In this document: in pieces, positions 8,400 to 21,145 of the stretch
Layout: every line of letters begins with the position of its first letter
Position numbering within the stretch: the stretch's first letter is position 1
Source of the DNA: Massilia sp. IC2-477
GTDB taxonomy: Bacteria > Pseudomonadota > Gammaproteobacteria > Burkholderiales > Burkholderiaceae_D
Reading direction: 5' to 3'
NCBI RefSeq assembly: GCF_020707265.1
Contig: NZ_JAJFEQ010000001.1
Span: forward strand, 558,001 to 622,000
DNA length: 64,000 bases
Program-made: the position numbers and the translations under genes
Notes under the pieces: generated by a model
Database searches by the model: none
Told to the model about the DNA's origin: nothing
Seen by the model: only the letters and a program-made list of their open reading frames with translations

Positions 8400-8750
8400 A
8401 TGGCCGACTTACCCCAGACCACGGAGAAGAAACTCAAGGACGAGTTTTTTATCCTGGGCATCACGAGCAACGGCAGGCAGTTCCGTCCCAGCGACTGGGC
8501 CGAGCGCCTGTGCGGGGTCATGTCGTGCTTCGCACCCGGCGTCGCCGGTCGTAACTCCCACCTGCAATTCTCCCCCTGGGTCCACCCGACCTTGGTCAAC
8601 GGCGTGAAAGCCGTGGTGGTCAGCCGCGAGTTGCAGAAGGTCGAGCCGCTGGCTTACCACTTCGTGCTGAACTTCGCCAAGGACAACGACCTGCAGGTGG
8701 CCGACGCCTGTTTCGTGCCGCCGCCGGACGAGAAGAAGCCGGCTGCATAA
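8400..8750 (+). CDS. DUF3579 family protein
   Basis: Small cytoplasmic protein of 116 residues matching DUF3579, a family found almost only in betaproteobacteria. Recognisable parts are FILGITSNGRQFRPSDWAERLCGVMSCF, LQFSPWVHPTLVNGVKAVVV and FVLNFAKDNDLQVADACFVP. It has no signal peptide and no known biochemical function. It ends just before a strong terminator. Confidence 0.85.
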   Translation: MADLPQTTEKKLKDEFFILGITSNGRQFRPSDWAERLCGVMSCFAPGVAGRNSHLQFSPWVHPTLVNGVKAVVVSRELQKVEPLAYHFVLNFAKDNDLQVADACFVPPPDEKKPAA

Positions 8751-8767
8751 GACCTTTCGGATTCGGG

Positions 8768-8808
8768 AACTGGCGCTATGATGAAAGTCGTAGCGCCAGT
8801 TTTGTTTT
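8768..8808 (+). terminator. Terminator after DUF3579 gene
   Basis: Perfect 11-bp stem AACTGGCGCTA / TAGCGCCAGTT with a 12-base loop, followed by TTGTTTT. Confidence 0.85.
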
Positions 8809-8828
8809 GGGGTGGGGAGGACCACACC

Positions 8829-9278
8829 ATGCACATCCGCGACATCTGTACCAGCGAAGCCGCCCACTGCACCCGTGACGAAACCGTGCAGGGCGCGGCC
8901 CTCATGATGCGCCGCCTGCACGTGGGCGACGTCATCGTCGTCGACCAGTTCGACGGCGCCAGGGTCCCGGTCGGCATCCTGACCGACCGCGACATCGTGG
9001 TCTCGGTCATCGCCCCCGGCCTGGACCCGGCCAGCCTGCAGGTTGGCGACATCATGACCGACGACCTGCTCACCGCGCGCGAGACCGACGATGTCTACGA
9101 GACCATCGAGCGCATGCGCCTGCGCGGCATCCGCCGCGTGCCCGTGATCGACAATAACGGCAGCCTGGCCGGCATCGTCAGCGCCGACGACCTGCTCGAA
9201 TTCCTGGCCGAAGAGATGGGAGAACTCTCCCGTATTAGTCCATATCAACAAGCGCACGAACGCCGCGCCCGCCAATAG
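8829..9278 (+). CDS. CBS-domain protein (tandem CBS pair)
   Basis: Two CBS domains in 149 residues and nothing else; such pairs bind adenine nucleotides and act as energy or redox sensors. CBS1 covers about 1-65 (IVVDQFDGARVPVGILTDRDIV) and CBS2 about 70-135 (MRLRGIRRVPVIDNNGSLAGIVSADDLLEFL). ATG 8829 is chosen over upstream in-frame ATGs because GGGAGG lies 9 bases upstream and the upstream sequence is the terminator hairpin of the preceding gene. No partner protein is evident. Confidence 0.9.
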   Translation: MHIRDICTSEAAHCTRDETVQGAALMMRRLHVGDVIVVDQFDGARVPVGILTDRDIVVSVIAPGLDPASLQVGDIMTDDLLTARETDDVYETIERMRLRGIRRVPVIDNNGSLAGIVSADDLLEFLAEEMGELSRISPYQQAHERRARQ

Positions 9279-9354
9279 CAGATCGCTCTGTTACCATCCT
9301 GCATTGTTCAAGAACATGCAGGACGGAATTGTCCTGCCAACATGACAGGACACC

Positions 9355-12099
<2,745 letters not shown>

Positions 12100-12208
12100 C
12101 CGACTGCACCTAGAAGCAACAGTCTACGAACCGTTTGTGACAAGGGCCACGATGCTGCGTTAAAATGTTTCCCTTGGGAAGCATTAGTTGCGAAGCATCA
12201 GGAGCATC

Positions 12209-13000
12209 ATGAAAGGCATATCAAAAGCGCAAGCCCCGAACGAGGCCCCGTTCGCCGGCAAGGTAGCCATTGTGACCGGCGCCGCCAGCGGCATCGGCCG
12301 CGCGACGGCGCTGGCATTCGGGCGCGCGGGCGCGCACGTGGTGGTGGCCGACACCGCCATCGACGGCGGCCATGCGACGGCGGCGATGATCGTCGAATCG
12401 GGCGGCAAGGCGCTGTTCGTGCGCAGCGACATCACCAAGTCGAACGAGGTCGAAGCGCTGGTCGAGAAGACCATCAACTACTATGGCCGCCTCGACATCG
12501 CGGTGAACAACGCCGCGATCGACGAAGAGTGCGCACCGCTGGCCGAGGGCGACGAAGAGCAGTTCGAGCGCATCATGGGCGCCAACGTCAAGGGCGTGTG
12601 GCTGTGCATGAAGTACCAGCTGCGCCACATGCTCAAGCAGGGCAGCGGCGCGATCGTCAACGTGGCCTCGGTCTCGGGCCTGGTGGGGGCGCCGAACCGC
12701 GCCATCTATGCAGCCAGCAAGCACGCCGTGGTCGGCCTGACCCGCAGCGCCGCAGCCGAGTACGCGCGCGAAGGCATCCGCATCAACGCCCTGTGCCCGG
12801 CAGCCGTCAAGACGCCAATGCTGACGCGCGCGGTCGAGCGCGATCCGTCCAGCGAAAAGAAGCTCAAGGCTTCGCATCCGATGGGGCGCTTTGCCGAAAC
12901 GGTGGAAGTGGCCAATGCGGCGCTGTGGCTGGCGTCGGAGCAGGCGTCGTATGTGAATGGGCACGAGCTGGTCGTGGATGGCGGCTTTACCGCTGTCTAA
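12209..13000 (+). CDS. SDR family oxidoreductase
   Basis: Classical short-chain dehydrogenase/reductase of 263 residues. Cofactor motif TGAASGIGRA near 20-29, NNAA near 100 and catalytic Ser with Y-x-x-x-K (YAASK) near 168-172. The C-terminal ASYVNGHELVVDGGFTAV is the usual end. An Asp (VADTAIDG) after the second strand points to NAD(H) rather than NADP(H). Substrate not predictable. Shine-Dalgarno CAGGAG lies 4 bases before ATG 12209; the upstream in-frame ATG is not used. Confidence 0.92.
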   Translation: MKGISKAQAPNEAPFAGKVAIVTGAASGIGRATALAFGRAGAHVVVADTAIDGGHATAAMIVESGGKALFVRSDITKSNEVEALVEKTINYYGRLDIAVNNAAIDEECAPLAEGDEEQFERIMGANVKGVWLCMKYQLRHMLKQGSGAIVNVASVSGLVGAPNRAIYAASKHAVVGLTRSAAAEYAREGIRINALCPAAVKTPMLTRAVERDPSSEKKLKASHPMGRFAETVEVANAALWLASEQASYVNGHELVVDGGFTAV

Positions 13001-13005
13001 TCGTG

Positions 13006-13134
13006 CGTAGGGTGGGCGGCTTTGCCGCCCACGCGGTCAACGGACGCCGGAGCTTTCGCGACGATTCGAGCACCAACCATCACCGCGTGGGCGGGAGACC
13101 GTAATCTGGTCCACTGGACCAGATTACCCCTACG
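13006..13134. repeat. Dispersed inverted-repeat element (family A), copy 1
   Basis: 129-bp element with ends CGTAGGG and CCCCTACG. Left hairpin GTGGGCGGC/GCCGCCCAC, inner arms ACGCGGT and ACCGCGT about 60 bases apart, and a right hairpin with 11-bp arms GTAATCTGGTC and GACCAGATTAC. The right end contains the stop codon (TAG on the minus strand) of the GntR gene at 13130-13870. Copies 2 and 3 lie at 26918 and 38282. Confidence 0.8.
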
Positions 13135-13870
13135 ATGCGTTTAACTCCGCCACGAAGTCGTACATATCGCCCCTGAAGTAAGACCGGCAAAACTCCACCG
13201 CCCGCCCATCCCGGGCAAACCCCAGCCTTTCCACGCACAGCCCCGCATCGCCTTCGCGCGTCTGCAGCAGCCGTGCCTGTTCGCTATTCAACAGCAGCGC
13301 CGACAACCGCTGCAGGGCCCGCACCGGGCGGTTGCCGGTCGAGCCCAATGCTTCGTACATCGAATCGCCCACGGCATCGAGCGAGCCGAGGGCGAACGCG
13401 GCGATGGTGGCGTATTCGAGGCACATCGGCACCTCGTCGGCATAGCGGATGCGGTTGAAGCGGTACACCGGCGTGCCGGGCGACAGGCGCAGGCGCAGTG
13501 CTTCCTCGGGCGTCACCAGGCCTTCCGAACGCTTGAGCCACTCGTTGCGGGGAACACGGCCGCGCGCCCGCATGTCTTCGGAAAACGAGGTGAGCTTGGC
13601 GAAGTTCTTTTCGATGCGGGTGTTGATGAAGTTGCCTGCGCCGGCGCGGCGCACCAGCAGGCCTTCCTCGACCAGCGCGTCGATCGCCTTCCTCACCGTG
13701 ATGCGCGAGATGCCGAGTTCCTGGGCCAGCTGGCGCTCCGCCGGCAGGGCCGAGGCCGAACCCCAGGCGCCTTGGTCGATGGCGCGCCGCAGCGCGTGCT
13801 GCAGCTGCTGGTAGAGGGGTAGCTTGCCGCCGCCGGCGGCCGATTGCATCAGTTCCGAGAGTGCGTTCAT
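13130..13870 (-). CDS. GntR-family regulator, HutC/UTRA type
   Basis: DNA-binding regulator of 246 residues. The winged helix-turn-helix is at about 15-80 (LPAERQLAQELGISRITVRKAIDALVEEGLL) and the UTRA ligand-binding domain at about 90-240. This architecture includes the GlcNAc/GlcN-6-phosphate sensors NagR (YvoA), DasR and NagQ. It is 2.8 kb from the nag genes on the same strand, and the nag promoter region carries repeated TGGTAT boxes like the half-site of NagR-type operators, so it is a good candidate for their repressor (inference). The start is 16 bases after the flavodoxin-fold gene stop. Its own stop codon lies in a repeat element. Confidence 0.88.
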   Translation of the reverse strand: MNALSELMQSAAGGGKLPLYQQLQHALRRAIDQGAWGSASALPAERQLAQELGISRITVRKAIDALVEEGLLVRRAGAGNFINTRIEKNFAKLTSFSEDMRARGRVPRNEWLKRSEGLVTPEEALRLRLSPGTPVYRFNRIRYADEVPMCLEYATIAAFALGSLDAVGDSMYEALGSTGNRPVRALQRLSALLLNSEQARLLQTREGDAGLCVERLGFARDGRAVEFCRSYFRGDMYDFVAELNAS

Positions 13871-13886
13871 GCGCGCATTTTACGCG

Positions 13887-14966
13887 CTACTTCGGACGCG
13901 GGTCCCGCAGCCGGTGCTGCGACACGGCCACGCGGCCGGCGCGGATCTCGCGCACCGCTTCGGCCACCGCGCGCGCCACGTTGCGCACCTCTTCCTGCAC
14001 CGCCGTGTCGCGGTCGAAGGTGGCGTGGCTGTCGGCATACGATTCGTAGTAGCCGATGTAGCGGTCGAGCTGGGCGAAGCTGCCGGCGTCGACGAAGTCC
14101 ATCCACGCGAACCAGTCGGCCAGCGAGCGGCGCGTGCCCTCGATGCCGGCGACGTCGCCGTGCACCACCAGGCCGTAGGCACGGCCGGCCAGGTGCTTGG
14201 GGTAGTCCCAGCCCTGCAGTTCGAGGGCCTTGGCCTGTTCCGCCTTCTTGCCGTGGGTGGAGGAGGGGTCGGGGTTGCCGCCGTCGGCGCACACCAGGCG
14301 GTCGATCATGAGCTTGAGCACGGCGGGCGCCTGGTACCAGTAGACCGGCGTGACGATGATGACGCCGTGCGCCAGCACCCAGCGCTCGTAGATCTCGTTC
14401 ATCCAGTCGTTGACCTGGCGCTCGGCATGGTTCGGGTAGCAGCTGCACGGCCAGTGACACAGCGGCATGGCGGTCGAGACGCAGCCCTTGCAGGGGTGGA
14501 TGTGGCGGTCGTAGTCGGAATTGAGCAGGCTGAGGTCGAGCACGTCGACCTCGAAACCTTCAGCGGCCAGGATCTCGCGCGCCAGCTCCGTCATGCGCCA
14601 GCTCTTCGAGACCTCGCCGGGGCAGGTGCCGTCGTTGCGCGCCGAGCCGTTGATCAGGAGGATGCGGTTGCGCGAATCCGGGTCTTTCTGGTGGCGCTCG
14701 GCCGCCAGCAGGCGCTCGTGCGCTTCCTTCCATTCGACCGACAGGTCGTAGCCCGGGTCGGCAAAGCCGGGACCGGCCTTGACGGTGCGCGGCGCCTTGC
14801 GGCCCTCGTGGTACGCCTCCCAGGCGACCTGCTCGATGGCCTCGAGCTCGCGTTCGAGCGGCTCGTAAGCGGGGTCCTGGAAGGCCTTGCGAAAGCGGAG
14901 GTGGAATTCGTTGCGCCCCAGCTTGGCTGGAGCCTGTCCTTTGCGTACTTCAGGTACCTGTGTCAT
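13887..14966 (-). CDS. Flavodoxin-fold NAD(P)H-dependent oxidoreductase
   Basis: FMN-binding reductase of 359 residues. The FMN-phosphate loop NGSARNDGTCPGEVS is near residue 105, after a roughly 100-residue N-terminal extension rich in charged residues. TPVYWYQAPAVLKLMIDRL is the second flavin-binding region. A Cys-rich insert (HPCKGCVSTAMPLCHWPCSCYP) near residue 155 is unusual for NADPH-FMN reductases and may bind metal. ATG 14966 has GGAGG upstream; the longer open frame is discarded. It is probably co-transcribed with the GntR gene. Physiological substrate unknown. Confidence 0.85.
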   Translation of the reverse strand: MTQVPEVRKGQAPAKLGRNEFHLRFRKAFQDPAYEPLERELEAIEQVAWEAYHEGRKAPRTVKAGPGFADPGYDLSVEWKEAHERLLAAERHQKDPDSRNRILLINGSARNDGTCPGEVSKSWRMTELAREILAAEGFEVDVLDLSLLNSDYDRHIHPCKGCVSTAMPLCHWPCSCYPNHAERQVNDWMNEIYERWVLAHGVIIVTPVYWYQAPAVLKLMIDRLVCADGGNPDPSSTHGKKAEQAKALELQGWDYPKHLAGRAYGLVVHGDVAGIEGTRRSLADWFAWMDFVDAGSFAQLDRYIGYYESYADSHATFDRDTAVQEEVRNVARAVAEAVREIRAGRVAVSQHRLRDPRPK

Positions 14967-15064
14967 GCCGCCTCCGTGAATTGCCGAAATTATCGAGCCG
15001 CCACGGCGGTACCGATGTTCGCACGCGCACATAAATCCAAGAAAGTCTGGACAAAGCAGGGACG

Positions 15065-15096
15065 AAAAAAAACCGGACCAAGGTCCGGTTTTTTCG
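15065..15096. terminator. Bidirectional terminator
   Basis: Palindrome with arms AACCGGACC / GGTCCGGTT, an A run on the left and a T run on the right. On the minus strand it ends the TPR-like gene; on the plus strand it could stop antisense transcripts. Confidence 0.85.
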
Positions 15097-15108
15097 AAGT
15101 GCGCCAGC

Positions 15109-16425
15109 TTACTGGGCAGCGACCGCGTTGCCGCCCTGCTGCTGCAGCAGCAGGACCCAGTACTTGGCCAGGTCGGCCGCGCCGCCCTTGCCGTTGATGC
15201 CCTGGAAGGTCTGGATCGCTTCGGCCTTCTTGCCGGCGCGGGCTTGTGCCATGCCGAGGCGCAGCTTGGCTTCGTCCGGGGCTTTCAGGCCGCCCTTGGC
15301 GATACCCTGCTGGATGAAGCCGATGCCCTTGTCGGCCTGGCCCATGGTGGCGTAGGCCCAGCCCAGGTTGACGAGGCCGGCGCCGGTCTTGGCTTTCTGG
15401 GCGTTCGCTTCGCCGGCGGCGATGGTCTTGACGTCGTCCGCGGCCTGCTTGGTCGCCTTGGTGCGCAGGGCGTTGTGGGTCTTGGCATCGCTGCCCTTGC
15501 CCAGCACGCCGGCGGCAAAGCCGGCATCCAGCACGTCCTTGGCTTCGGCCGGGAAGCCGTCGCGCAGGGCCACTTCGGCCAGGTAGGTGTAGTGCTCAGG
15601 CGGCACGGCTTCCTTCTTCACGGCGGCCATTTCCAGGCGCAGCATGGTGGTGCCGTAGGTCGGCTCGTCGAAGCCCGGCTTGCGGGTCACTCCGCGGCTC
15701 AGCAGGTCCAGCCAGAAGTCGTCGGTCGGGTAGTACTGCACCAGGTTCTCGAGCGCGAACAGGTAGGTGGCGCTGTCCTTGGCCTTGTTGGCTTCCTGGC
15801 CCAGCAGGCGCAGGTCGTTCTCGGACGGCTTCTGGCCCGCCTGCTTGGCAGTGTTGATGTTGTTCATCAACATGTCCTTGGCGCCGGCGAAGTTGCCGCT
15901 GTTGACCTGTGCACGCGACAGCGCGCCGCGCACCTTGGCCGGGTCGCCGCCTTCCTTCTCGAAGCGGGTGTACCACTCGATCGCCTTGGGGTAGTTCTTC
16001 GAGTTGTAGTTGGCGTCGCCCAGGGCCTGGTAGTAGTTCAGCTGGTCGGCCTTTTCCAGGCGGCCCGAGTTCAGCACCGCTTCCATGGTCGGGATCGCGA
16101 TGGCGTTGTTCTCGGTCGCCAGGGCCCACGACAGCTTCATGCGGTTGATGACGTAGTCTTCGTACGGGGTACGGTTCGGCATGGCTTCGGCCTGGGTGAT
16201 GCGGGTCTGCACCTCGGTGTAGTTCTTCGCATCCATCAGGGCCTTGATGGCAGCCGGGTCGAGCAACTTGAACATGTCGGGACGGACGGTGTCCTTCGCC
16301 GCTGCCTGTGCGGCAGCAGCCGCATCGCTCTTCTGCTGTGCGTGGGCGCTGGACACCAGTGCCGGGGCGGAAACGCCGATCGCGGCGAGCATCAGGCAGA
16401 GGCGGGCAAGACGGAATTGGGCCAT
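15109..16425 (-). CDS. Secreted tetratricopeptide-like repeat protein
   Basis: Periplasmic protein of 438 residues. Signal peptide at 1-26 (MAQFRLARLCLMLAAIGVSA..SAHAQ), then an Ala-rich linker and helical repeats: YYQALGDANYNSKNYPKAIEWYTRFEK (about 123-150) and VNLGWAYATMGQADKGIGFIQQGIAKG (about 350-378) are clear TPR units. ATG 16425 is chosen because AGAAGGA lies upstream and it gives the signal peptide. It lies next to the hexosaminidase gene but is separated by a terminator, so it is not part of the nag operon. Partner and role unknown. Confidence 0.85.
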   Translation of the reverse strand: MAQFRLARLCLMLAAIGVSAPALVSSAHAQQKSDAAAAAQAAAKDTVRPDMFKLLDPAAIKALMDAKNYTEVQTRITQAEAMPNRTPYEDYVINRMKLSWALATENNAIAIPTMEAVLNSGRLEKADQLNYYQALGDANYNSKNYPKAIEWYTRFEKEGGDPAKVRGALSRAQVNSGNFAGAKDMLMNNINTAKQAGQKPSENDLRLLGQEANKAKDSATYLFALENLVQYYPTDDFWLDLLSRGVTRKPGFDEPTYGTTMLRLEMAAVKKEAVPPEHYTYLAEVALRDGFPAEAKDVLDAGFAAGVLGKGSDAKTHNALRTKATKQAADDVKTIAAGEANAQKAKTGAGLVNLGWAYATMGQADKGIGFIQQGIAKGGLKAPDEAKLRLGMAQARAGKKAEAIQTFQGINGKGGAADLAKYWVLLLQQQGGNAVAAQ

Positions 16426-16620
16426 GGATAATCCTTCTATCAAGTCGATAATGTGAGTAATAAACTCTGGGACATGCATACTCGTCAATATAGCGAGAAT
16501 GCTATCCCGGACAAAGTGTGCATTGTCCCATAAAAGTGCCATTTTCAGGCCCGGCAATTGTGACGTACCGTGCGCTACTTTGCGCGCGCCGTTACATAGC
16601 GTTACCTGATGTATTCGGGA

Positions 16621-16648
16621 AAGAAAAAGGGGGCATCGCCCCCTTTGT
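16621..16648 (-). terminator. Terminator of the nag operon
   Basis: Stem GGGGGC / GCCCCC with loop ATC and extra A-T pairs; on the minus strand a T run follows. It is 6 bases after the hexosaminidase stop. Confidence 0.85.
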
Positions 16649-16651
16649 GTT

Positions 16652-18148
16652 TCAGCGCGCGGCGCGCTCGCCGAAGCCCGGCACCGGGCAGTGGCCGGGG
16701 GCCTCGATCTCGCCCGCCAGCCAGGCGACCACCGCATCCACGGCCGGCGCCGCGAAGCCATAGGTCAGCAGGGCAGGGGCGTCGAAGTCGAGCGCCTGGT
16801 AGGGGTTCCACAGCGCCACGTGCAGGTCCGGACGCCAGGTGGCGCGCGCATGCGGGCCGTAGCGGCGGCGCGAGGTCGAGGCCAGGATCGTGAAGCAGCC
16901 GTCCTGCGGCAGCGCATTCCAGTCGAAGTTCTCGGCGTCGGCAAAGGTCACCAGGTCGACCTCGTACAGGCGGCCCAGCGCGGCTGCCACGCTTGCCGCC
17001 GGCACGCCGGCTTCGGACACGCCGTCGCTCACCACGTCGGCGCGCGCCACCAGGCGAAGCTTGCTGCCCCTGGCAGGACGCTGCGGCTGGCCGAGCGCGG
17101 TGAGCCCCGCGCGCCAGGCGCGCGCCATCAGGGCGCGGTCGTCGGGCTCGGCCAGATACGCCACCGGCCCTGCCGGGTGCGCGTCCGCCAGCTTCGCCAG
17201 GCGCGCCAGGCGCGCTTCGACCTCAAGCAGCGGCAGCACGCCGTCGCGAATCGCCTGGGCGATCGCGTGCACTGTCTCGACCTGGGTCTCGCGCGCACCG
17301 ATCGCCATCACCATGTCGGCGCCCGCCACAAGGGCGTTCACCGCCGCTTCGCCCGCGCCGTAACGGTGCGCGATCGCGTGCATGTCCATGCCGTCGGTGA
17401 TGATCACGCCCTCGTAGCTGAAGCGCTCGCGCAGGATGCCGGTCAGGATCGGGCGCGACATCGTGGCCGGGAATTGCGGATCCAGCGCCGGATACACGAT
17501 GTGGGCGGTCATCACGGCCGAGGCCTTGGGAGCCGCGATGCGGAAGGGGGCGAACTCGAAGCGCTCCAGTTCCTCGAGCGGCTTGTCCACAGTCGGTAGG
17601 TCGCGGTGCGAATCGACGTGGGTGTCGCCGTGGCCGGGGAAGTGCTTGACGCAGCAGGCCACGCCTTCGCTTTCCGAACCTTCCATCCAGGCCATGGCGA
17701 TGCGAGTCGCGGTCTCGGGATCGGCGCCGAAGGAGCGCTCGGCGATCACCGGGTTGTGCGGGTTGTTGTTCAGGTCCAGCACCGGCGCGAAGTTCCAGTT
17801 GAAGCCGAGTGCGCGCACCGCACGCGCCACCGCGGCGCCGACCTCGCGCGCCAGGCCCGGGTCGTTGGCGGCGCCCAGCGCCATGCCGCTCGGCGGCGCC
17901 GGCACCCAGGTTGAGCGCACCACAGCGCCGCCTTCCTGGTCGAGGGCGATCAGGGCCTGCGGCCCCATCGCTTCGCGCAGGGCGCCGGTCAGGCGCGTCA
18001 GCTGGCTTGCGTCCACCATGTTCTGGCGGAACAGGCAGGCGCCGCGCACCTTGTACTGGCGCAGGAAGGCGTCGGTCTCGGCATCGAGTTCGGTGCCGAA
18101 CAGCCGCACCATGATCAGCTGGCCGGCGAGAGCGAGGTAGTCGGTCAT
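16652..18148 (-). CDS. nagZ: Beta-N-acetylhexosaminidase, glycoside hydrolase family 3
   Basis: Removes terminal beta-linked GlcNAc from peptidoglycan or chitin fragments. It has 498 residues with no signal peptide, so cytoplasmic. The NagZ-type motif KHFPGHG is at 168-174, the catalytic Asp-His pair in DSH at 179-181, and the nucleophile D252 in TDGM. At about 340 residues the usual NagZ domain ends; the remaining 150 residues form an additional alpha/beta domain, so this is the longer two-domain GH3 type. It starts 2 bases after the SIS-gene stop and is the last gene of the operon. It could supply GlcNAc for the kinase upstream. Confidence 0.92.
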   Translation of the reverse strand: MTDYLALAGQLIMVRLFGTELDAETDAFLRQYKVRGACLFRQNMVDASQLTRLTGALREAMGPQALIALDQEGGAVVRSTWVPAPPSGMALGAANDPGLAREVGAAVARAVRALGFNWNFAPVLDLNNNPHNPVIAERSFGADPETATRIAMAWMEGSESEGVACCVKHFPGHGDTHVDSHRDLPTVDKPLEELERFEFAPFRIAAPKASAVMTAHIVYPALDPQFPATMSRPILTGILRERFSYEGVIITDGMDMHAIAHRYGAGEAAVNALVAGADMVMAIGARETQVETVHAIAQAIRDGVLPLLEVEARLARLAKLADAHPAGPVAYLAEPDDRALMARAWRAGLTALGQPQRPARGSKLRLVARADVVSDGVSEAGVPAASVAAALGRLYEVDLVTFADAENFDWNALPQDGCFTILASTSRRRYGPHARATWRPDLHVALWNPYQALDFDAPALLTYGFAAPAVDAVVAWLAGEIEAPGHCPVPGFGERAAR

Positions 18149-18150
18149 GG

Positions 18151-19184
18151 TCAATTGGTCTTGGTGACTTTGCTCAGGTGGCGCGGCTTGTCCGGATCGA
18201 GCCCGCGCGCTTCCGACAGGCGCGCCGCCATCATGTAGAAGGCCTGGACCGCGGCGATCGGGTCGAGGTCGGGGGTGGCGGCGGTCGGCAGCAGCAGGTC
18301 GCGGCTGGCGACGTCCTCGGGGGCAGCCAGCAGCACGCGCGCGCCGCGGCCGCGCATTTCCTCGGCCAGCGCCACCAGGCCTGCCTGGGCCGGACCACGG
18401 GTCGCGAAGATCAGCAGCGGATAACCTTCCTCGATCAGCGCCATCGGGCCGTGCTTGATCTCGGCGCCCGAGAAGGCTTCGGCCTGCAGGGCCGAGGTTT
18501 CCTTGAACTTCAGCGCCGACTCCAGCGCCACCGGGAAGCTGATGCCGCGGCCGACCACCATGATGTTGCGGGCCGGGGCCAGCACCTCGAGCGCCGGCGA
18601 CCAGTCCACTTGCGCGGCCGCGCGCAGGGCGTCGGGCAGGGCGGCAATGCCGTCCTTCAGTTCCGGATCGTTCTGCCATTCGGCCACCAGGCGCGCGCCG
18701 GCGACCATGCTGGCGATGAAGCTCTTGGTGGCGGCCACGCTCTGCTCCTTGCCGGCGTGCAGGGGCATGGTCCATTCGGCGGCCTGGGCCAGCGGCGAAG
18801 CCGCGTCGTTCACCAGTGCGACAGTCGTGGCGCCGCCGTCGCGGAAGTACTTGATCGGTTCCACCACGTCCGGGCTCTGGCCCGACTGCGAGATCGACAC
18901 CGCCAGGGTGTCGCGCGTCACCAGGGGCGATTTGTACAGCGTGATCAGGGACATCGGCAGCGAGGTCACGAGGCGCCCCATGCGCGCCATGATCAGGTAG
19001 GCCAGGTAATTCGAGGCGTGGTCGGAGCTGCCGCGCGCGACCGTCACCGCGCTGTGGAAGTTGGTCGAACGCAGGGCGCGGCCCAGGTCCGCGTAGCGTT
19101 CGGCATCCTGCGCCAGCTGCTGCGCCACGCAGTCCCCTGCGGACAGGGCTTCCTGGTACATGAGGGACGTTGGGGTGGGGGCGG

Positions 19185-19188
<4 letters not shown>
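18151..19188 (-). CDS. SIS-domain sugar-phosphate deaminase/isomerase (NagB-II type)
   Basis: Predicted glucosamine-6-phosphate deaminase, converting GlcN-6-P to fructose-6-P and ammonia. It has 345 residues with two SIS domains, homologous to the isomerase half of GlmS and to AgaS. SIS1 contains ARGSSDHASNYLAYL near 49-63 and SISQSGQSPDVVEP near 98-111; SIS2 contains GRGISFPVALESALKFKETS near 207-226. GTG 19188 overlaps the nagA stop by 4 bases (GTGA) and has GGAGAAG upstream. The non-homologous replacement of NagB by an SIS protein is known from Shewanella. Because nagA and a kinase are coupled to it, deaminase is more likely than an unrelated isomerase. Confidence 0.88.
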
Positions 19189-20266
<1,078 letters not shown>

Positions 20267-20270
<4 letters not shown>

Positions 20271-21145
20271 TGTGCTGCTCCTTCCAGTTGGCGGGCGATC
20301 ATGCGCAGCGCGCCGGCGGCGGAATCGCCTTGTGCGGGTACGCAGCGCGCCAGCGTATCGGCCGGCAGCCAGGCGCGCAGGGCCTCGCCCAGGCCGCCGC
20401 ACAGGGCCAGCGGCAGGGTGTGGCGGCGGTCGAGCGCGTCCGCAATGCTGGCCACTTCGCGTCCGGCGTGTTCGAGGATGGCGCGCGCCACCGGATCGGT
20501 GTCGCCATGCGCGACCACGAAGCGCGCCAGGCCGGCGTAGGCGGTCTGGTTGGCGCGCCCTAACCAGACCTGCACCGCATCGCGCGAGCCGCCGCAGAAT
20601 GCGATGACTTCGCGTGCAAAGGCGCGGCCTTCGACGCGGCCGTCCAGCACCTGTTCGATATGGTTCAGTGCGCGCAGGCCCATCCAGGCGCCGCTCGCTT
20701 CGTCTCCGGCCGGGAAGCCCCAGCCGCCGACTTCCACCTTGGTGCCGTCTGCCAGCATGGCTTCGCCGACGCTGCCGGTGCCGATCGCGACGATGGCGCC
20801 GGGGCGGCCAGCGTGGGCGCCCATCAGGGTGGTGAAGCCGTCGGTGTCGAGGGCGAGGGCGGCATAGCCGGGATTGGTAGCGACGAACTGGGCCGCCCAT
20901 TCCTTGTTGTGCACGCCCGCGAGGCCAAGGCCGATGGCGCAGGACTGCATGGGAATGGTGTCGATGCCGAGGGAAGCGAATGCTTCGGCGACGACGCCGT
21001 TGATGGTAGTCCAGGCATTGTCGATGCCGCGTGACAGGGCCGAGGGGCCACCGCTTGCCTGCGCGATTTCAGTGCCGTCGGGACGAGCCAGGCGCACGCG
21101 GGTACCGGTGCCGCCGCCGTCGACGCCGATGAGATAGTCGGTCAT
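20267..21145 (-). CDS. N-acetylglucosamine kinase, BadF/BadG family
   Basis: ASKHA-fold ATP-dependent sugar kinase of 292 residues, first gene of the nag operon. The phosphate-1 loop GVDGGGTGTRVRLA is at 7-20, the adenosine-binding block AIGTGSVGEAML near 120, and the acidic catalytic block in the region of LGLAGVHNKEW. Its presence means free GlcNAc is phosphorylated in the cytoplasm, not by a PTS during uptake; no transporter is in this window. Coupled to nagA by a 4-bp overlap. The exact hexosamine preference is inferred from context. Confidence 0.88.
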
